Source: Acetobacter fallax
GTDB taxonomy: Bacteria; Pseudomonadota; Alphaproteobacteria; Acetobacterales; Acetobacteraceae
DNA: 64,000 nt
Assembly: GCF_011516735.1 (NCBI RefSeq)
Contig: NZ_WOSX01000003.1
Location: 1-64,000, forward strand
Direction of reading: 5' to 3'
How positions within the stretch are numbered: position 1 is the first letter of the stretch; each line of letters opens with the position of its first letter. Below are positions 1-8,114 of the stretch, in pieces. Both the position numbers and the translations under genes were made by a program. The notes beneath the pieces are model-generated. The model was not told the DNA's origin. It was given only the letters and a program-made list of their open reading frames with translations, and made no database searches.

Positions 1-126
1 GAATAAGGACGCGCCATCCATGCTGGCCTCCAATCCAGCCAGATGGTTGAATCAGATTTCAGCCAATCTGGGTACCCATATTCCGATTCAGCCCAAAATC
101 ATCAGGCTCTAAGTGCTGGCTCCTTC

Positions 127-258
127 CCAGGGCTTTGCCCTGGAACCCACCAAAGGTCACAGACCTTTGGAAACCATTTTATTATTCATCAATCGGGGTA
201 CAGGGGCCGTCGTGCGCAGCACGCCTTCGCGTGACGGTCCCTGCCGGGTTCGGGCCGG
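127..258 (+). repeat. Dispersed intergenic repeat, copy 1
   Basis: This non-coding block has two conserved halves. The first half carries the core CCAAAGGTC-A-C-AGACCTTTGG, a near-perfect hairpin. The second half reads CGGGG..CAGGGGCC, then GGTCCCTGCCGGGTTCGGG. The same two halves in the same order occur at 39017-39131, the second half occurs inverted at 56864-56920, and the hairpin core alone occurs at 31635-31654. This copy has about 28 extra bases between CAGGGGCC and GGTCCCTG. It lies downstream of the CoxF-like gene. The function is unknown; a REP-like dispersed element or an RNA hairpin is possible. Confidence 0.7.
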
Positions 259-272
259 CACCCTCACCTTAC

Positions 273-419
273 TCAGATCTGAACAAGCGCCACAGCGTAA
301 ATCACCAGCGCCATGGCCAGGGTGAATCCCACCAGCCCCAGCACACGGCCACGTTGCCGCCGCGCCAGTTCAATTTGCTCCAGGGATGTAAGCTCAGTCG
401 AATTTTCCGCAACGATCAT
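273..419 (-). CDS. CoxF-like small membrane protein
   Basis: This 48-residue protein starts at the ATG at 419, which overlaps the ctaB stop as ATGA. A longer in-frame start at 461 lies inside ctaB and is less likely. It has a charged N-terminus (LEQIELARRQRGR) and one membrane helix at about residues 24-47, ending YAVALVQI. That layout matches the tiny CoxF protein found directly after ctaB in aa3 cytochrome oxidase clusters of alphaproteobacteria, so the family assignment rests on size, topology and position. It would sit in the inner membrane. No catalytic residue is visible. It completes a relic oxidase-assembly trio. Confidence 0.7.
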   Translation of the reverse strand: MIVAENSTELTSLEQIELARRQRGRVLGLVGFTLAMALVIYAVALVQI

Positions 420-1372
420 GACAGCCACCAGGTCAATCCATGATCCGCAAGCAGACCACAAAACAGCAGAAACAGATAAGCGAGCGAGAAGCGGAATGAG
501 AGACGGGCCGCTTTGTCACCATTCAGGCTGATGCCGCCAGCGTCCTGTTTCTCAAGCAACACCCTGATCGCGCAGGCAACAAAGCCGAGGCCGAGAGTCA
601 GCGCTGTAACTGTGTAAAGCGCTCCGCAGAGATGCAGAAAGGACGGCACCAGCGACACAGCGAGAAGAATCAGCGTGTAGACAAAAATATTCCAGCGCGT
701 GTAGCGGGCGCCGCGTACAACGGGGAGCATGGGGATACCGGCCCGACCGTAATCCTTGCAGGCGTAAAGCGACAACGACCAGAAATGCGGCGGCGTCCAT
801 AGAAAGACGATCGCGAACATCACAATGGGCAACACAGCGAGCGAGCCCGTGGCGGCGGCCCAGCCAATCATCGGCGGGAAAGCGCCGGCAGCACCACCGA
901 TGACAATATTCTGCGGCGTCGAGCGCTTGAGCCACATCGTATAAATGACTGCGTAGAAGAAAATGGAAAACGCCAGAATACCGGCGGCCAGCGTGTTGGT
1001 GGCCAGCCACATGAGCGCGACCGACAAAACCGAAAGACCAATACCGTATGCCAGTGCTTCATCCGGCGGAATGCGACCGCCTGGAATGGGGCGCGTGGCG
1101 GTGCGCTGCATAACGATGTCGATGTCACGATCGTACCACATATTGATCGCACCGGCGGCACCGGAAGCAAGACAGATGCAAAGAATACTGACAGCGGCAA
1201 TGATCGGATTAACCGGGCCGGGAGCGACAATCAGACCCGCGGCACCCGTGAATACCACCAGAGAAATGACACGCGGCTTGAGAAGCTGCACCCAGTCACC
1301 GGCACGGGTGCCGACGCGAGCGGCCTCAAACCGTGGGCGTGGAGCCCGTTCCGTGACTGCTGCACCGCTCAT
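416..1372 (-). CDS. ctaB: Protoheme IX farnesyltransferase (heme O synthase)
   Basis: This 318-residue polytopic UbiA-family prenyltransferase transfers farnesyl from farnesyl diphosphate to heme B to make heme O, the precursor of heme A, in the inner membrane. The Asp-rich motif NMWYDRDIDIVMQRTATRP is present at about residues 78-96, followed by about eight more membrane segments. Length is normal for the family. The ATG at 1372 overlaps the stop of the upstream subunit-I-like gene (ATGA), and its own stop overlaps the next start the same way, so the three genes are translationally coupled. The active oxidase in this window (57162-61020) would be the consumer of the heme. Confidence 0.95.
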   Translation of the reverse strand: MSGAAVTERAPRPRFEAARVGTRAGDWVQLLKPRVISLVVFTGAAGLIVAPGPVNPIIAAVSILCICLASGAAGAINMWYDRDIDIVMQRTATRPIPGGRIPPDEALAYGIGLSVLSVALMWLATNTLAAGILAFSIFFYAVIYTMWLKRSTPQNIVIGGAAGAFPPMIGWAAATGSLAVLPIVMFAIVFLWTPPHFWSLSLYACKDYGRAGIPMLPVVRGARYTRWNIFVYTLILLAVSLVPSFLHLCGALYTVTALTLGLGFVACAIRVLLEKQDAGGISLNGDKAARLSFRFSLAYLFLLFCGLLADHGLTWWLS

Positions 1373-2709
1373 CGTGTCCCCGCTGAACCGGACAGAGCCG
1401 GATTCTGATGCCTGATCTCATGGCGATGCCGCTTCATAGCTCCGGCGATGACCGCCACGAAAATCGCCAGAGAACCAGCCATCGCGACGTCACCGGTCAT
1501 CTGCACCGGACCGCGGGCAGATAAACCACCGGCAGCGGACAGGATCGCTCCGGCAAAAAGCAGTCCGAACTGGAGGCGGGCGAGCCCAACAGAGTAACGA
1601 CCTTCGGAGGCCGTCTCCAGCCAGTTGTAAAAAGCACCGAACAGCACGAACACAGCGCCGCTCAGCACAGCAGCATGCAGGCCCTGCCCGCTGCTCATCT
1701 GCACGCCCCATCCTGCTGCAAGAAGCACGAAAAACGCCGAAGCCCACAGCACGGGCACGCCGGCACGCGTCCTCACCGAAACGGTCTGATGCCACAGTGC
1801 CCGCACCCACAGCCCGGCAAATATGAGAGACATTGCGGCAGCGAGGCCCGTTCCGGCCAGAGTGATCAGGAATTGCGGCTGATGCGCAAACAGGCCACGA
1901 GCCCAGATTACAGCCCCGCCATCAGAAGCAAGACCGGCTATTGCGGCGGCGGTCAGACGGATACGGCTGCTCAGAGGGGCCACGCTGTCAAAGATCCGAG
2001 CAGCGAGACCAAAAGCCGCAACCAGAACAATGAGCGTGACCGGCATGGAAAAAGATGGAAGCACATTTTCGATACCAGCCTGACCGAAAAATGCGTGTGT
2101 TGCGGAAGCAGCAAGTACCGGCGCCACAAAAAGCAGGCTGGTCGCAGCAAAAAGCTGTGTCCACGTGAACAGCGAAAATGGAGGCACCGCACCGGATCTG
2201 ACCTGCCCGCGCGAAACGACGCAACCGGACCGGGCGCGGCTGTCCAGAATGGTTGTGACCGTCGAGGTTGCAAGCAGAATGGCACCCGCACTCCAGAGCA
2301 ACAGCCCTGTCGCGACAAGTGACGCCGCTCCCCCACCAGCGATAAAGGTCAGAAGTGAGAGCAGCAGCAGAGAAAGAGAGGCCGCATCCAGACGTGAAAG
2401 GCGTGCAAGACCACCATTCTCAAGCATCGGATCAGCGAGATCACGGGCCAGAAAGAGTCGCCCGAAACCACCGAGAAAGGCCGGAACAGCAACGAACAGA
2501 AGCATGGCCACCGGATGAAACCAGGCCATCTGCCGGGTGAGACCGTCGGAGAGAACCCCGGCTTCCTGCAGGATACCGGAAATACCCGCGATGCTTCCCA
2601 CCGCTACGGCCAGGCTGAGTGACGCTGTGGATATAGCCGGAACAGGTGCTGTGAACGAAGCACTTTCGGCGCGGTTCGGAGTATCCGGAGCTTGCGTCAT
2701 TACAGGCAT
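1369..2709 (-). CDS. Degenerate cytochrome oxidase subunit I-like membrane protein
   Basis: This 446-residue protein has about ten to twelve membrane helices. Several blocks align by eye with heme-copper oxidase subunit I: FHPVAMLLFVAVPAFLGGFG at 64-83 matches the HGI..FFVVIPALFGGFG block and keeps its low-spin heme His (H65). The catalytic residues are gone. The HPEVY block reads SMPVTL (221-226), the WAHH block reads WARG (269-272), and the HFHYV block is missing near 345-352. No CuB ligand or cross-linking Tyr remains, so oxygen reduction is not expected. ATG 2700 is an alternative start. It is coupled to ctaB. It may be a relic or a repurposed heme or assembly factor. Confidence 0.75.
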   Translation of the reverse strand: MPVMTQAPDTPNRAESASFTAPVPAISTASLSLAVAVGSIAGISGILQEAGVLSDGLTRQMAWFHPVAMLLFVAVPAFLGGFGRLFLARDLADPMLENGGLARLSRLDAASLSLLLLSLLTFIAGGGAASLVATGLLLWSAGAILLATSTVTTILDSRARSGCVVSRGQVRSGAVPPFSLFTWTQLFAATSLLFVAPVLAASATHAFFGQAGIENVLPSFSMPVTLIVLVAAFGLAARIFDSVAPLSSRIRLTAAAIAGLASDGGAVIWARGLFAHQPQFLITLAGTGLAAAMSLIFAGLWVRALWHQTVSVRTRAGVPVLWASAFFVLLAAGWGVQMSSGQGLHAAVLSGAVFVLFGAFYNWLETASEGRYSVGLARLQFGLLFAGAILSAAGGLSARGPVQMTGDVAMAGSLAIFVAVIAGAMKRHRHEIRHQNPALSGSAGTR

Positions 2710-2918
2710 CGTCGCATGCGTCTTTCGTTTGACGGGCCGCCGAACCGGGCGGCGGAAATCAGGCGACCATCAGAACGGGCGCCGGCCCAAAACAGGATCC
2801 TTCAGCCAAGTCTTACCGGAATTTCACGAAAGTCAAAAGCATGATGGGAACGCGGGGCCACAGCTCTGCATTGCTTACGACGCGCCCCGGCGGCGCCTTC
2901 GGGCACCAGAGTTTACTA

Positions 2919-3671
2919 TCAGGCGACCTGTTCTTCCGGTGCAACAGCGGATGCACTGGCGGAAGACTCTGCGTCACGTGTGAGAGTAACCAGAGTAAAG
3001 AGACCGGCTGGCGGAACCGGCTCGACACGGGCCCGCGCCAGATCATCGGGGGGAAGCAGGGCCTCCATCGCAAAATCAGGGTGCCAGCCCAGCGAATGAG
3101 ACGCACGCGCCATGCTACGCTCAATCGCACCACGCACACCGTTCGGCGCGAGAAAATGATTCACGAAAAGGATGTGGCCACCTGGCTTTACGACGCGCTT
3201 GAGTTCTGCCAGCAAAAGACGTGGATGCGGGACGACCGAGGCGACAAACATGGCTACGGCGATATCGAAGGAGGCATCCGCGAAGCGGGTATCTTCCGCA
3301 TCCATTTCAAGCAGCGCGTCAACATTGACCAGCCTGTCGCGACGCACACGTTCACGGGCGCGCTCAAGCATATCAGATGACAGATCAATACCGGTGATGC
3401 GTTTATTCGCGGTGTAATGCGGCAGGGCCAGCCCGGTACCGACCCCGACTTCCAGCACGCGGTTACCTGGAAGACGATTGACCGCAGAGACTGCCCGCCG
3501 TCGCCCGAAAGCCGATACGCTGCCAAACACGGCATCATACACGCCGGCCCAGCGCCTATAGGCTGCCTTTACCGCATCGGCATCGAGGGCAACACGCGGA
3601 CCGTGCACCTCTTCAGACCGGGAAACATCTTCCGCGGAATCGTCGCGGACACCTTGCAAGACTTCGCTCAT
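2919..3671 (-). CDS. pmtA: Phosphatidylethanolamine N-methyltransferase, PmtA type
   Basis: This 250-residue class I SAM-dependent methyltransferase has motif I, VLEVGVGTGLALPHY, at about residues 72-86, then GIDLSSDMLERA and LKRVVKPGGHILFVNHF. The pattern matches alphaproteobacterial PmtA, which methylates phosphatidylethanolamine to phosphatidylcholine at the cytoplasmic membrane face. Phosphatidylcholine is abundant in Acetobacter. The ATG at 3671 is chosen because homology begins near the N-terminus and a TAGGG lies upstream; the open frame extends to 3866 with no convincing start. A UbiE-like methyltransferase is the main alternative. Confidence 0.8.
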   Translation of the reverse strand: MSEVLQGVRDDSAEDVSRSEEVHGPRVALDADAVKAAYRRWAGVYDAVFGSVSAFGRRRAVSAVNRLPGNRVLEVGVGTGLALPHYTANKRITGIDLSSDMLERARERVRRDRLVNVDALLEMDAEDTRFADASFDIAVAMFVASVVPHPRLLLAELKRVVKPGGHILFVNHFLAPNGVRGAIERSMARASHSLGWHPDFAMEALLPPDDLARARVEPVPPAGLFTLVTLTRDAESSASASAVAPEEQVA

Positions 3672-4036
3672 GCGCCCTATCTGCCCGGCGTTACCAGGTT
3701 TCACAAGAGGTTGAAAACTCAAGACACGGTCAAGACGCCACAGAAACGGGTTTCGTTCCATATCGCCGGGACGCGACATTGCCATACAGCAGCAGAACGA
3801 CAAAGTCTGTAGCATGTCTCTCCCGCCTTCTTTCACACGCCGTAATCCCCTACAATAAGACACCACCAGGGAGATTTACGGAGCCAGGGAGTATTTAACT
3901 TCCTCAATACATCCCTTGAATGATGATGCGGTGCTGGCTGGATGACAGAGCTTTTCTCCGGGAATCGTGGCCGGGCCGGTGCTCAGGCAGTATCTGCACG
4001 AACCGGAGGTAATGCCGCACCGACAGGAGTGACGTC

Positions 4037-4240
4037 GTGATTCTGTTTCTTATTGTACTGAGTTTTTTCATCTGGTCGGGCATATTTGCTTTCTACTGGC
4101 GACAGCAGATTCATACCTGGATCGATTGTCGTTTTGATATTTTTGACAAATTAAGACAACGCCGAGCACAGGGCGCGGAGCAGGAGACCGGCCAGCAAAA
4201 TGCCTCCCAGGCCCCGCCGGCTGAGACTGAGCAGACTTAA
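4037..4240 (+). CDS. Small single-pass membrane protein
   Basis: This 67-residue protein starts at a GTG preceded by ACAGGAG with 7-nt spacing, a strong ribosome site. Residues 2-20 form one membrane helix ([20 protein letters not shown]), followed by a basic stretch and a Gln/Glu/Ala-rich hydrophilic tail. I do not recognise the family. Its stop overlaps the stop of the convergent gshB gene by four bases (TTAA), so the two 3' ends are fused back to back. The ribosome site and typical membrane topology make it likely to be real. Confidence 0.65.
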   Translation: MILFLIVLSFFIWSGIFAFYWRQQIHTWIDCRFDIFDKLRQRRAQGAEQETGQQNASQAPPAETEQT

Positions 4241-5235
4241 GCGAGGACGGCCAGCCGTTCTTCAATGCAATCCCAGAGCACTCCTGCGGGATTGGTTCCT
4301 TCGAAGCGGGCCAGTTCCTGAAGCCCGGTCGGAGAGGTGACGTTGATTTCGGTCAGCCAGTCCCCGATGACATCGATCCCGACAAAAACCAGTCCGCGCT
4401 CTTTCAGCATAGGCCCGATTGCTTCACAGATTTCACGGTCACGTGGTGTCAGATCGACTTTCTTTGCGACACCGCCAACATGCATGTTCGAGCGCGCCTC
4501 GCCTTCAGCCGGAACGCGATTGATCGCCCCGATGGGCGTACCGTCCGCAAGGATAATACGCTTATCTCCGGCTCTGACAGCCGGTTCGTAGCGCTGGATC
4601 ATCAGCGGCTCACGGGAGCGGGCAAAATGCATCTCCAGAAGAGCGCTCAGATTCTGATCGTCTTCCCGGATGCGGAACACACCGCTGCCGCCATTACCGA
4701 ACAGTGGCTTAACGATGATGTCTTTCCATTTCTGACGGAAGGCACGGATTTCCTGCACGTCCCATGTGACAAGAGTAGGAGGCATCAGTTCCGGATAGTG
4801 TGTGACCAGCAATTTCTCAGGTGAGTCCCGCACAAAGCGCGGGTCATTGACCACAAGCGCTTTTCCCGGGCCGACACCATGAACGTGCTCAAGCATGTGC
4901 GTGGCGGTAATATAGGCCATGTCGAAAGGAGGATCCTGACGCATCAGAATCACGTCCATTTCTCCGAGATCACGACGAACCGCCTCACCGAAGATGGCAT
5001 GATTGCCTTTCTGCCGCTGCACGCGCACAGGCCGAACCAGTGCCGTAAGCCGGTTGGAGAATTTTTTTCCCTGCCCCTGCGTGCCTTCCGTCAGAGCGAG
5101 CGACTCCACGCCGTAAACGAACAGACTGCTTCCGCGCGCCTGCGCTTCGAGCATCATCGCGAAGGAAGAATCTCCATCAATGTCGACCCCTTCGAGAGGG
5201 TCCATCTGTACTGCGACATCCAGCCCGCTGGTCAT
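4237..5235 (-). CDS. gshB: Glutathione synthetase
   Basis: This 332-residue ATP-grasp ligase joins gamma-glutamylcysteine and glycine using ATP in the cytosol, the last step of glutathione synthesis. It begins [20 protein letters not shown] and carries [19 protein letters not shown], the ATP-grasp loop [13 protein letters not shown] and the C-terminal [13 protein letters not shown], all diagnostic for prokaryotic GshB. The ATG at 5235 is preferred over the ATG at 5247 because GGAG lies six bases upstream of it. Length is normal. It is monocistronic or last after greB, with a 155-bp gap. Confidence 0.95.
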   Translation of the reverse strand: MTSGLDVAVQMDPLEGVDIDGDSSFAMMLEAQARGSSLFVYGVESLALTEGTQGQGKKFSNRLTALVRPVRVQRQKGNHAIFGEAVRRDLGEMDVILMRQDPPFDMAYITATHMLEHVHGVGPGKALVVNDPRFVRDSPEKLLVTHYPELMPPTLVTWDVQEIRAFRQKWKDIIVKPLFGNGGSGVFRIREDDQNLSALLEMHFARSREPLMIQRYEPAVRAGDKRIILADGTPIGAINRVPAEGEARSNMHVGGVAKKVDLTPRDREICEAIGPMLKERGLVFVGIDVIGDWLTEINVTSPTGLQELARFEGTNPAGVLWDCIEERLAVLA

Positions 5236-5390
5236 GATCTGCTCCATTTCTGCTGTTTTTGTCTTAAAGCAAATTCATCCGGCCAGGAAAGTGACCTGCG
5301 AACACGCAGGATTGCCTCAGGCTCTCAGAGCGATCTGGTTCCCATCAGATATATCGCCGGCATCCATCAGATCTCTGTCCGGAGACTCTG

Positions 5391-5894
5391 CTAAGGAGAG
5401 GGATATGAAATGCTCAGAACCTCAATCTGCTCCGGGCCGCGCGGTGTGCGGAGTATGATCTCATCTCCCACCGCATGCCCAAGCAGGGCGCGGGCTACAG
5501 GAGCCAGAAGAGTGATTTCCCCGCGGTCAGAGACGGCCTCGTCAGCGCCTACGATAGTGACGCTCGTTTCCCGGTCACTCTCATCGACATAGATAACGGT
5601 TGCACCAAAAAACACTCTGTTGCGCTTCGCCTGTGTCGCCGGATCAACTTCAATCGCGTTTTCGACCCGCTTTGTCAGAAAACGGATGCGTCGGTCGATC
5701 TCACGCAGACGCTTTTTACCGTAAATATAGTCGCCATTCTCGGAGCGGTCGCCATTTCCAGCCGCCCAGGACACGATCTCAACCACAGCCGGGCGATCCT
5801 CTCTCAGCAGCCGCGAAAGCTCCTGCCGCATGAGCAGCAATCCTCCCGGCGTGATGTAACGAACGAGATCGCCCGCACTGGTCTCAGCAACCAC
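5391..5894 (-). CDS. greB: Transcription elongation factor GreB
   Basis: This 167-residue GreA/GreB-family factor rescues backtracked RNA polymerase by stimulating transcript cleavage. The N-terminal coiled coil carries NGDYIYGKKRLREIDRRIRF, whose GDYIYGKKRL signature separates GreB from GreA, and the C-terminal FKBP-like domain contains GRGEITLLAPVARALLGHAVGD-type residues (here DRGEITLLAP). It starts at a GTG at 5894 preceded by AGGGATGG. It lies 26 bp after motA on the same strand, so it may be cotranscribed with the stator genes. Confidence 0.93.
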   Translation of the reverse strand: MVAETSAGDLVRYITPGGLLLMRQELSRLLREDRPAVVEIVSWAAGNGDRSENGDYIYGKKRLREIDRRIRFLTKRVENAIEVDPATQAKRNRVFFGATVIYVDESDRETSVTIVGADEAVSDRGEITLLAPVARALLGHAVGDEIILRTPRGPEQIEVLSISYPSP

Positions 5895-5920
5895 TCTTTA
5901 ACCATCCCTGTCGTCTGCCT

Positions 5921-6784
5921 TCAGACAAGTGCGGCGCTGATCGCTTCATCAACCTCCGCAAAGCTGGGCATCAATGGTACCGGAATATCCTTACGGCCAA
6001 TCTCCACGCTGACCTGCGGCGCATTGCCCTGCAGAAACGCGACGAGCACAACACGGATCAGATCGTAATAGGCCGCGTCCTCTTCCACCACACTCTGTAT
6101 GCGGGCAGCAAACGGACCAACCATGCCGTAAGCCAGAAGAACGCCCAGAAAGGTCCCCGAAAGCGCGCCTGCGATCATTTCTCCGAGCACCTCGGGCGGC
6201 TTGCTGATCGAGCCCATCGTCTTGATCACGCCGAGCACCGCCGCAACGATTCCAAGGGCAGGCAGGGCGTCAGACAGTGACTGCATGCCGTGGGCAACAT
6301 GCGTGTCTTCCTTGAGATTTTTAGCGAGTTCCCGCGTCATGACCTCGTCGAACTGAAACGGGTCGTCCATATTCATGCTGATCATACGAAGGTAATCACA
6401 GATCAGATTTCGCACCCGGTTGTTATCCCGGATTTTTTTGTGATCCGCGAAAACCGTACTCTCCATTGGCGTCTCGATGTGACTTTCAAGCGCCATCGTC
6501 CCGTGACTCTGGGCCATTCGCGTAAACGTAAACAGCAGTTTAAGCAGATCGAGATAGTCCGCACGTCCGTAAGACGGCCCTTTGAGTGCCGCCCTGAACG
6601 CAGCAGGAACATGTTTCAGATCACTCATGGAGTTCGCCATGAGAAAGGTGCCAATACCAGCGCCAAGAATGGTGATCAGCTCGAAAGGCATGGACATCAT
6701 AAGCGGCACAATCGCACCGCCCGACGCCACGAAAGAGCCGAAAACACAGAGCAGCAGGAAACCCAGCCCGCCGATTACCAACAT
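5921..6784 (-). CDS. motA: Flagellar motor stator protein MotA
   Basis: This 287-residue inner-membrane protein forms with MotB the proton-conducting flagellar stator. Four membrane helices lie at about residues 2-22, 30-50, 170-192 and 200-222. The cytoplasmic loop keeps the rotor-interacting Arg and Glu in FTFTRMAQSHGTMALESHIE, and the functionally required Pro is in LPALGIVAAVLG. Length is normal. The gene follows motB by 53 bp on the same strand, which is the reverse of the usual motA-motB order. No other flagellar genes are in the window. Confidence 0.95.
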   Translation of the reverse strand: MLVIGGLGFLLLCVFGSFVASGGAIVPLMMSMPFELITILGAGIGTFLMANSMSDLKHVPAAFRAALKGPSYGRADYLDLLKLLFTFTRMAQSHGTMALESHIETPMESTVFADHKKIRDNNRVRNLICDYLRMISMNMDDPFQFDEVMTRELAKNLKEDTHVAHGMQSLSDALPALGIVAAVLGVIKTMGSISKPPEVLGEMIAGALSGTFLGVLLAYGMVGPFAARIQSVVEEDAAYYDLIRVVLVAFLQGNAPQVSVEIGRKDIPVPLMPSFAEVDEAISAALV

Positions 6785-6837
6785 TCAGTTTGTCCTCGTC
6801 TCAAAGTAATATGGCGTTATGCCGGTTCGTATTCCCG

Positions 6838-8052
6838 TCACGGCGGAGCGCCAGGCTGGGCCGGGCTATCGGATGCAGGATTGCCGGACGTGGACGGTGT
6901 CGTATCGGCTGCAGGGCCTGCACCGGGCAGCTGGACATCGTGCTCACGATGCAGGACCAGTACGATACGACGGTTTGCAGCGGCGCCGGGGTCATCAGGC
7001 AGTGCCAGTTCCCGGTCGGCACGACCTGCCACTTCGACCAGTCGACGCTCCGGGAATCCGTTCTGCGTCAGCACACTTCGCGCCGAATCGGCACGGGCAC
7101 CTGACAATGTCCAGTTTGATGACTGACTGGTTCTGAAAATCGCTCCATCCGTATAGCCGTAGATCGACAGCGTTTGCGGCATCGCTGTCAGATACGGAGC
7201 GATGACACCGAGGAGATGAGCCGCGCGCACGTTCAGACGGGCCGAACCGGAATCGAACATCGGCTTCTTTTCAGTCTCGGAAATTTCGATCTGCAATCCC
7301 TCAGGCGTCACATGAACAGCCAGTTGCTGCGCGGCCTGGGCACCGACGGGGTCCTGTGCCAGAGCCGCTTTCATCTGCCGGGCATCGCTCTCCAGATCTT
7401 CCTGCTCCTGCTGCGCTGCATCCTGCCCGTCACCCACAGACGTGGTGACGCCATTTTTCTCACCACCTATCGGCACGATCCGGGGGATCGCCGCAGGTGC
7501 AGGAGTCACCATACCAATACTTCTGTCCGGAAAAGACGGAACGGGTGCCCGTATCGTGCCGGACTGCTTCAGGATCTGACCCGCACCGGCGATATCTCTT
7601 CCCATCACCACGCCAACATCCGGACCAAAACCACCCGATCTGGCGGGAACGCCACCATTACCCGGCGCAAGACCGCGAGGTACGGTAGCGGCTTCATCGC
7701 TCTTCTTCAGTATGCTGTCGGATGTCGGCAGCAGATCTGCCGTTCGCGATCCCGCCGAATTTTTCGCCCCCTGAACAGAGCCATTACCGGAAACGGTTGA
7801 GGCGCTGGGCTCAGCCATCATATGGGCCGTGGCGGCACCATCCGATGACATCGGATTGAAAAAATTGGCGATACCGCGGCGGCGTTGCTCGGTCGTGGCG
7901 TTGATCAGCCACATCACCAGAAAGAACGCCATCATGGCGGTCACGAAATCCGCGTACGCGATCTTCCATGCACCACCGTGATGTGCGCTGCCCCCGCCAC
8001 TATTGCGACGAATGACGACGATCTTCGCCTTGTTGTCCCCGTTTTTCGCCAT
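6838..8052 (-). CDS. motB: Flagellar motor stator protein MotB
   Basis: This 404-residue protein anchors the stator to peptidoglycan. A single N-terminal helix with the proton-carrying Asp lies in AYADFVTAMMAFFLVMWLI (about residues 33-51). A long Ala/Pro/Gly-rich periplasmic linker follows. The OmpA-like peptidoglycan-binding domain is at about residues 245-380, with YGYTDG, NWTLSGARADSARSVL and NRRIVLVLH. The tail is Pro/Ser-rich. It is longer than the E. coli protein because of the linker. It precedes motA and follows two glycosyltransferase genes on the same strand. Confidence 0.95.
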   Translation of the reverse strand: MAKNGDNKAKIVVIRRNSGGGSAHHGGAWKIAYADFVTAMMAFFLVMWLINATTEQRRRGIANFFNPMSSDGAATAHMMAEPSASTVSGNGSVQGAKNSAGSRTADLLPTSDSILKKSDEAATVPRGLAPGNGGVPARSGGFGPDVGVVMGRDIAGAGQILKQSGTIRAPVPSFPDRSIGMVTPAPAAIPRIVPIGGEKNGVTTSVGDGQDAAQQEQEDLESDARQMKAALAQDPVGAQAAQQLAVHVTPEGLQIEISETEKKPMFDSGSARLNVRAAHLLGVIAPYLTAMPQTLSIYGYTDGAIFRTSQSSNWTLSGARADSARSVLTQNGFPERRLVEVAGRADRELALPDDPGAAANRRIVLVLHREHDVQLPGAGPAADTTPSTSGNPASDSPAQPGAPP

Positions 8053-8114
8053 GCGCCTCTCCGACCCCGGGCACCATGCTGGCCGGAGCGGCTTAAAACA
8101 GGCTTAACAACAGG

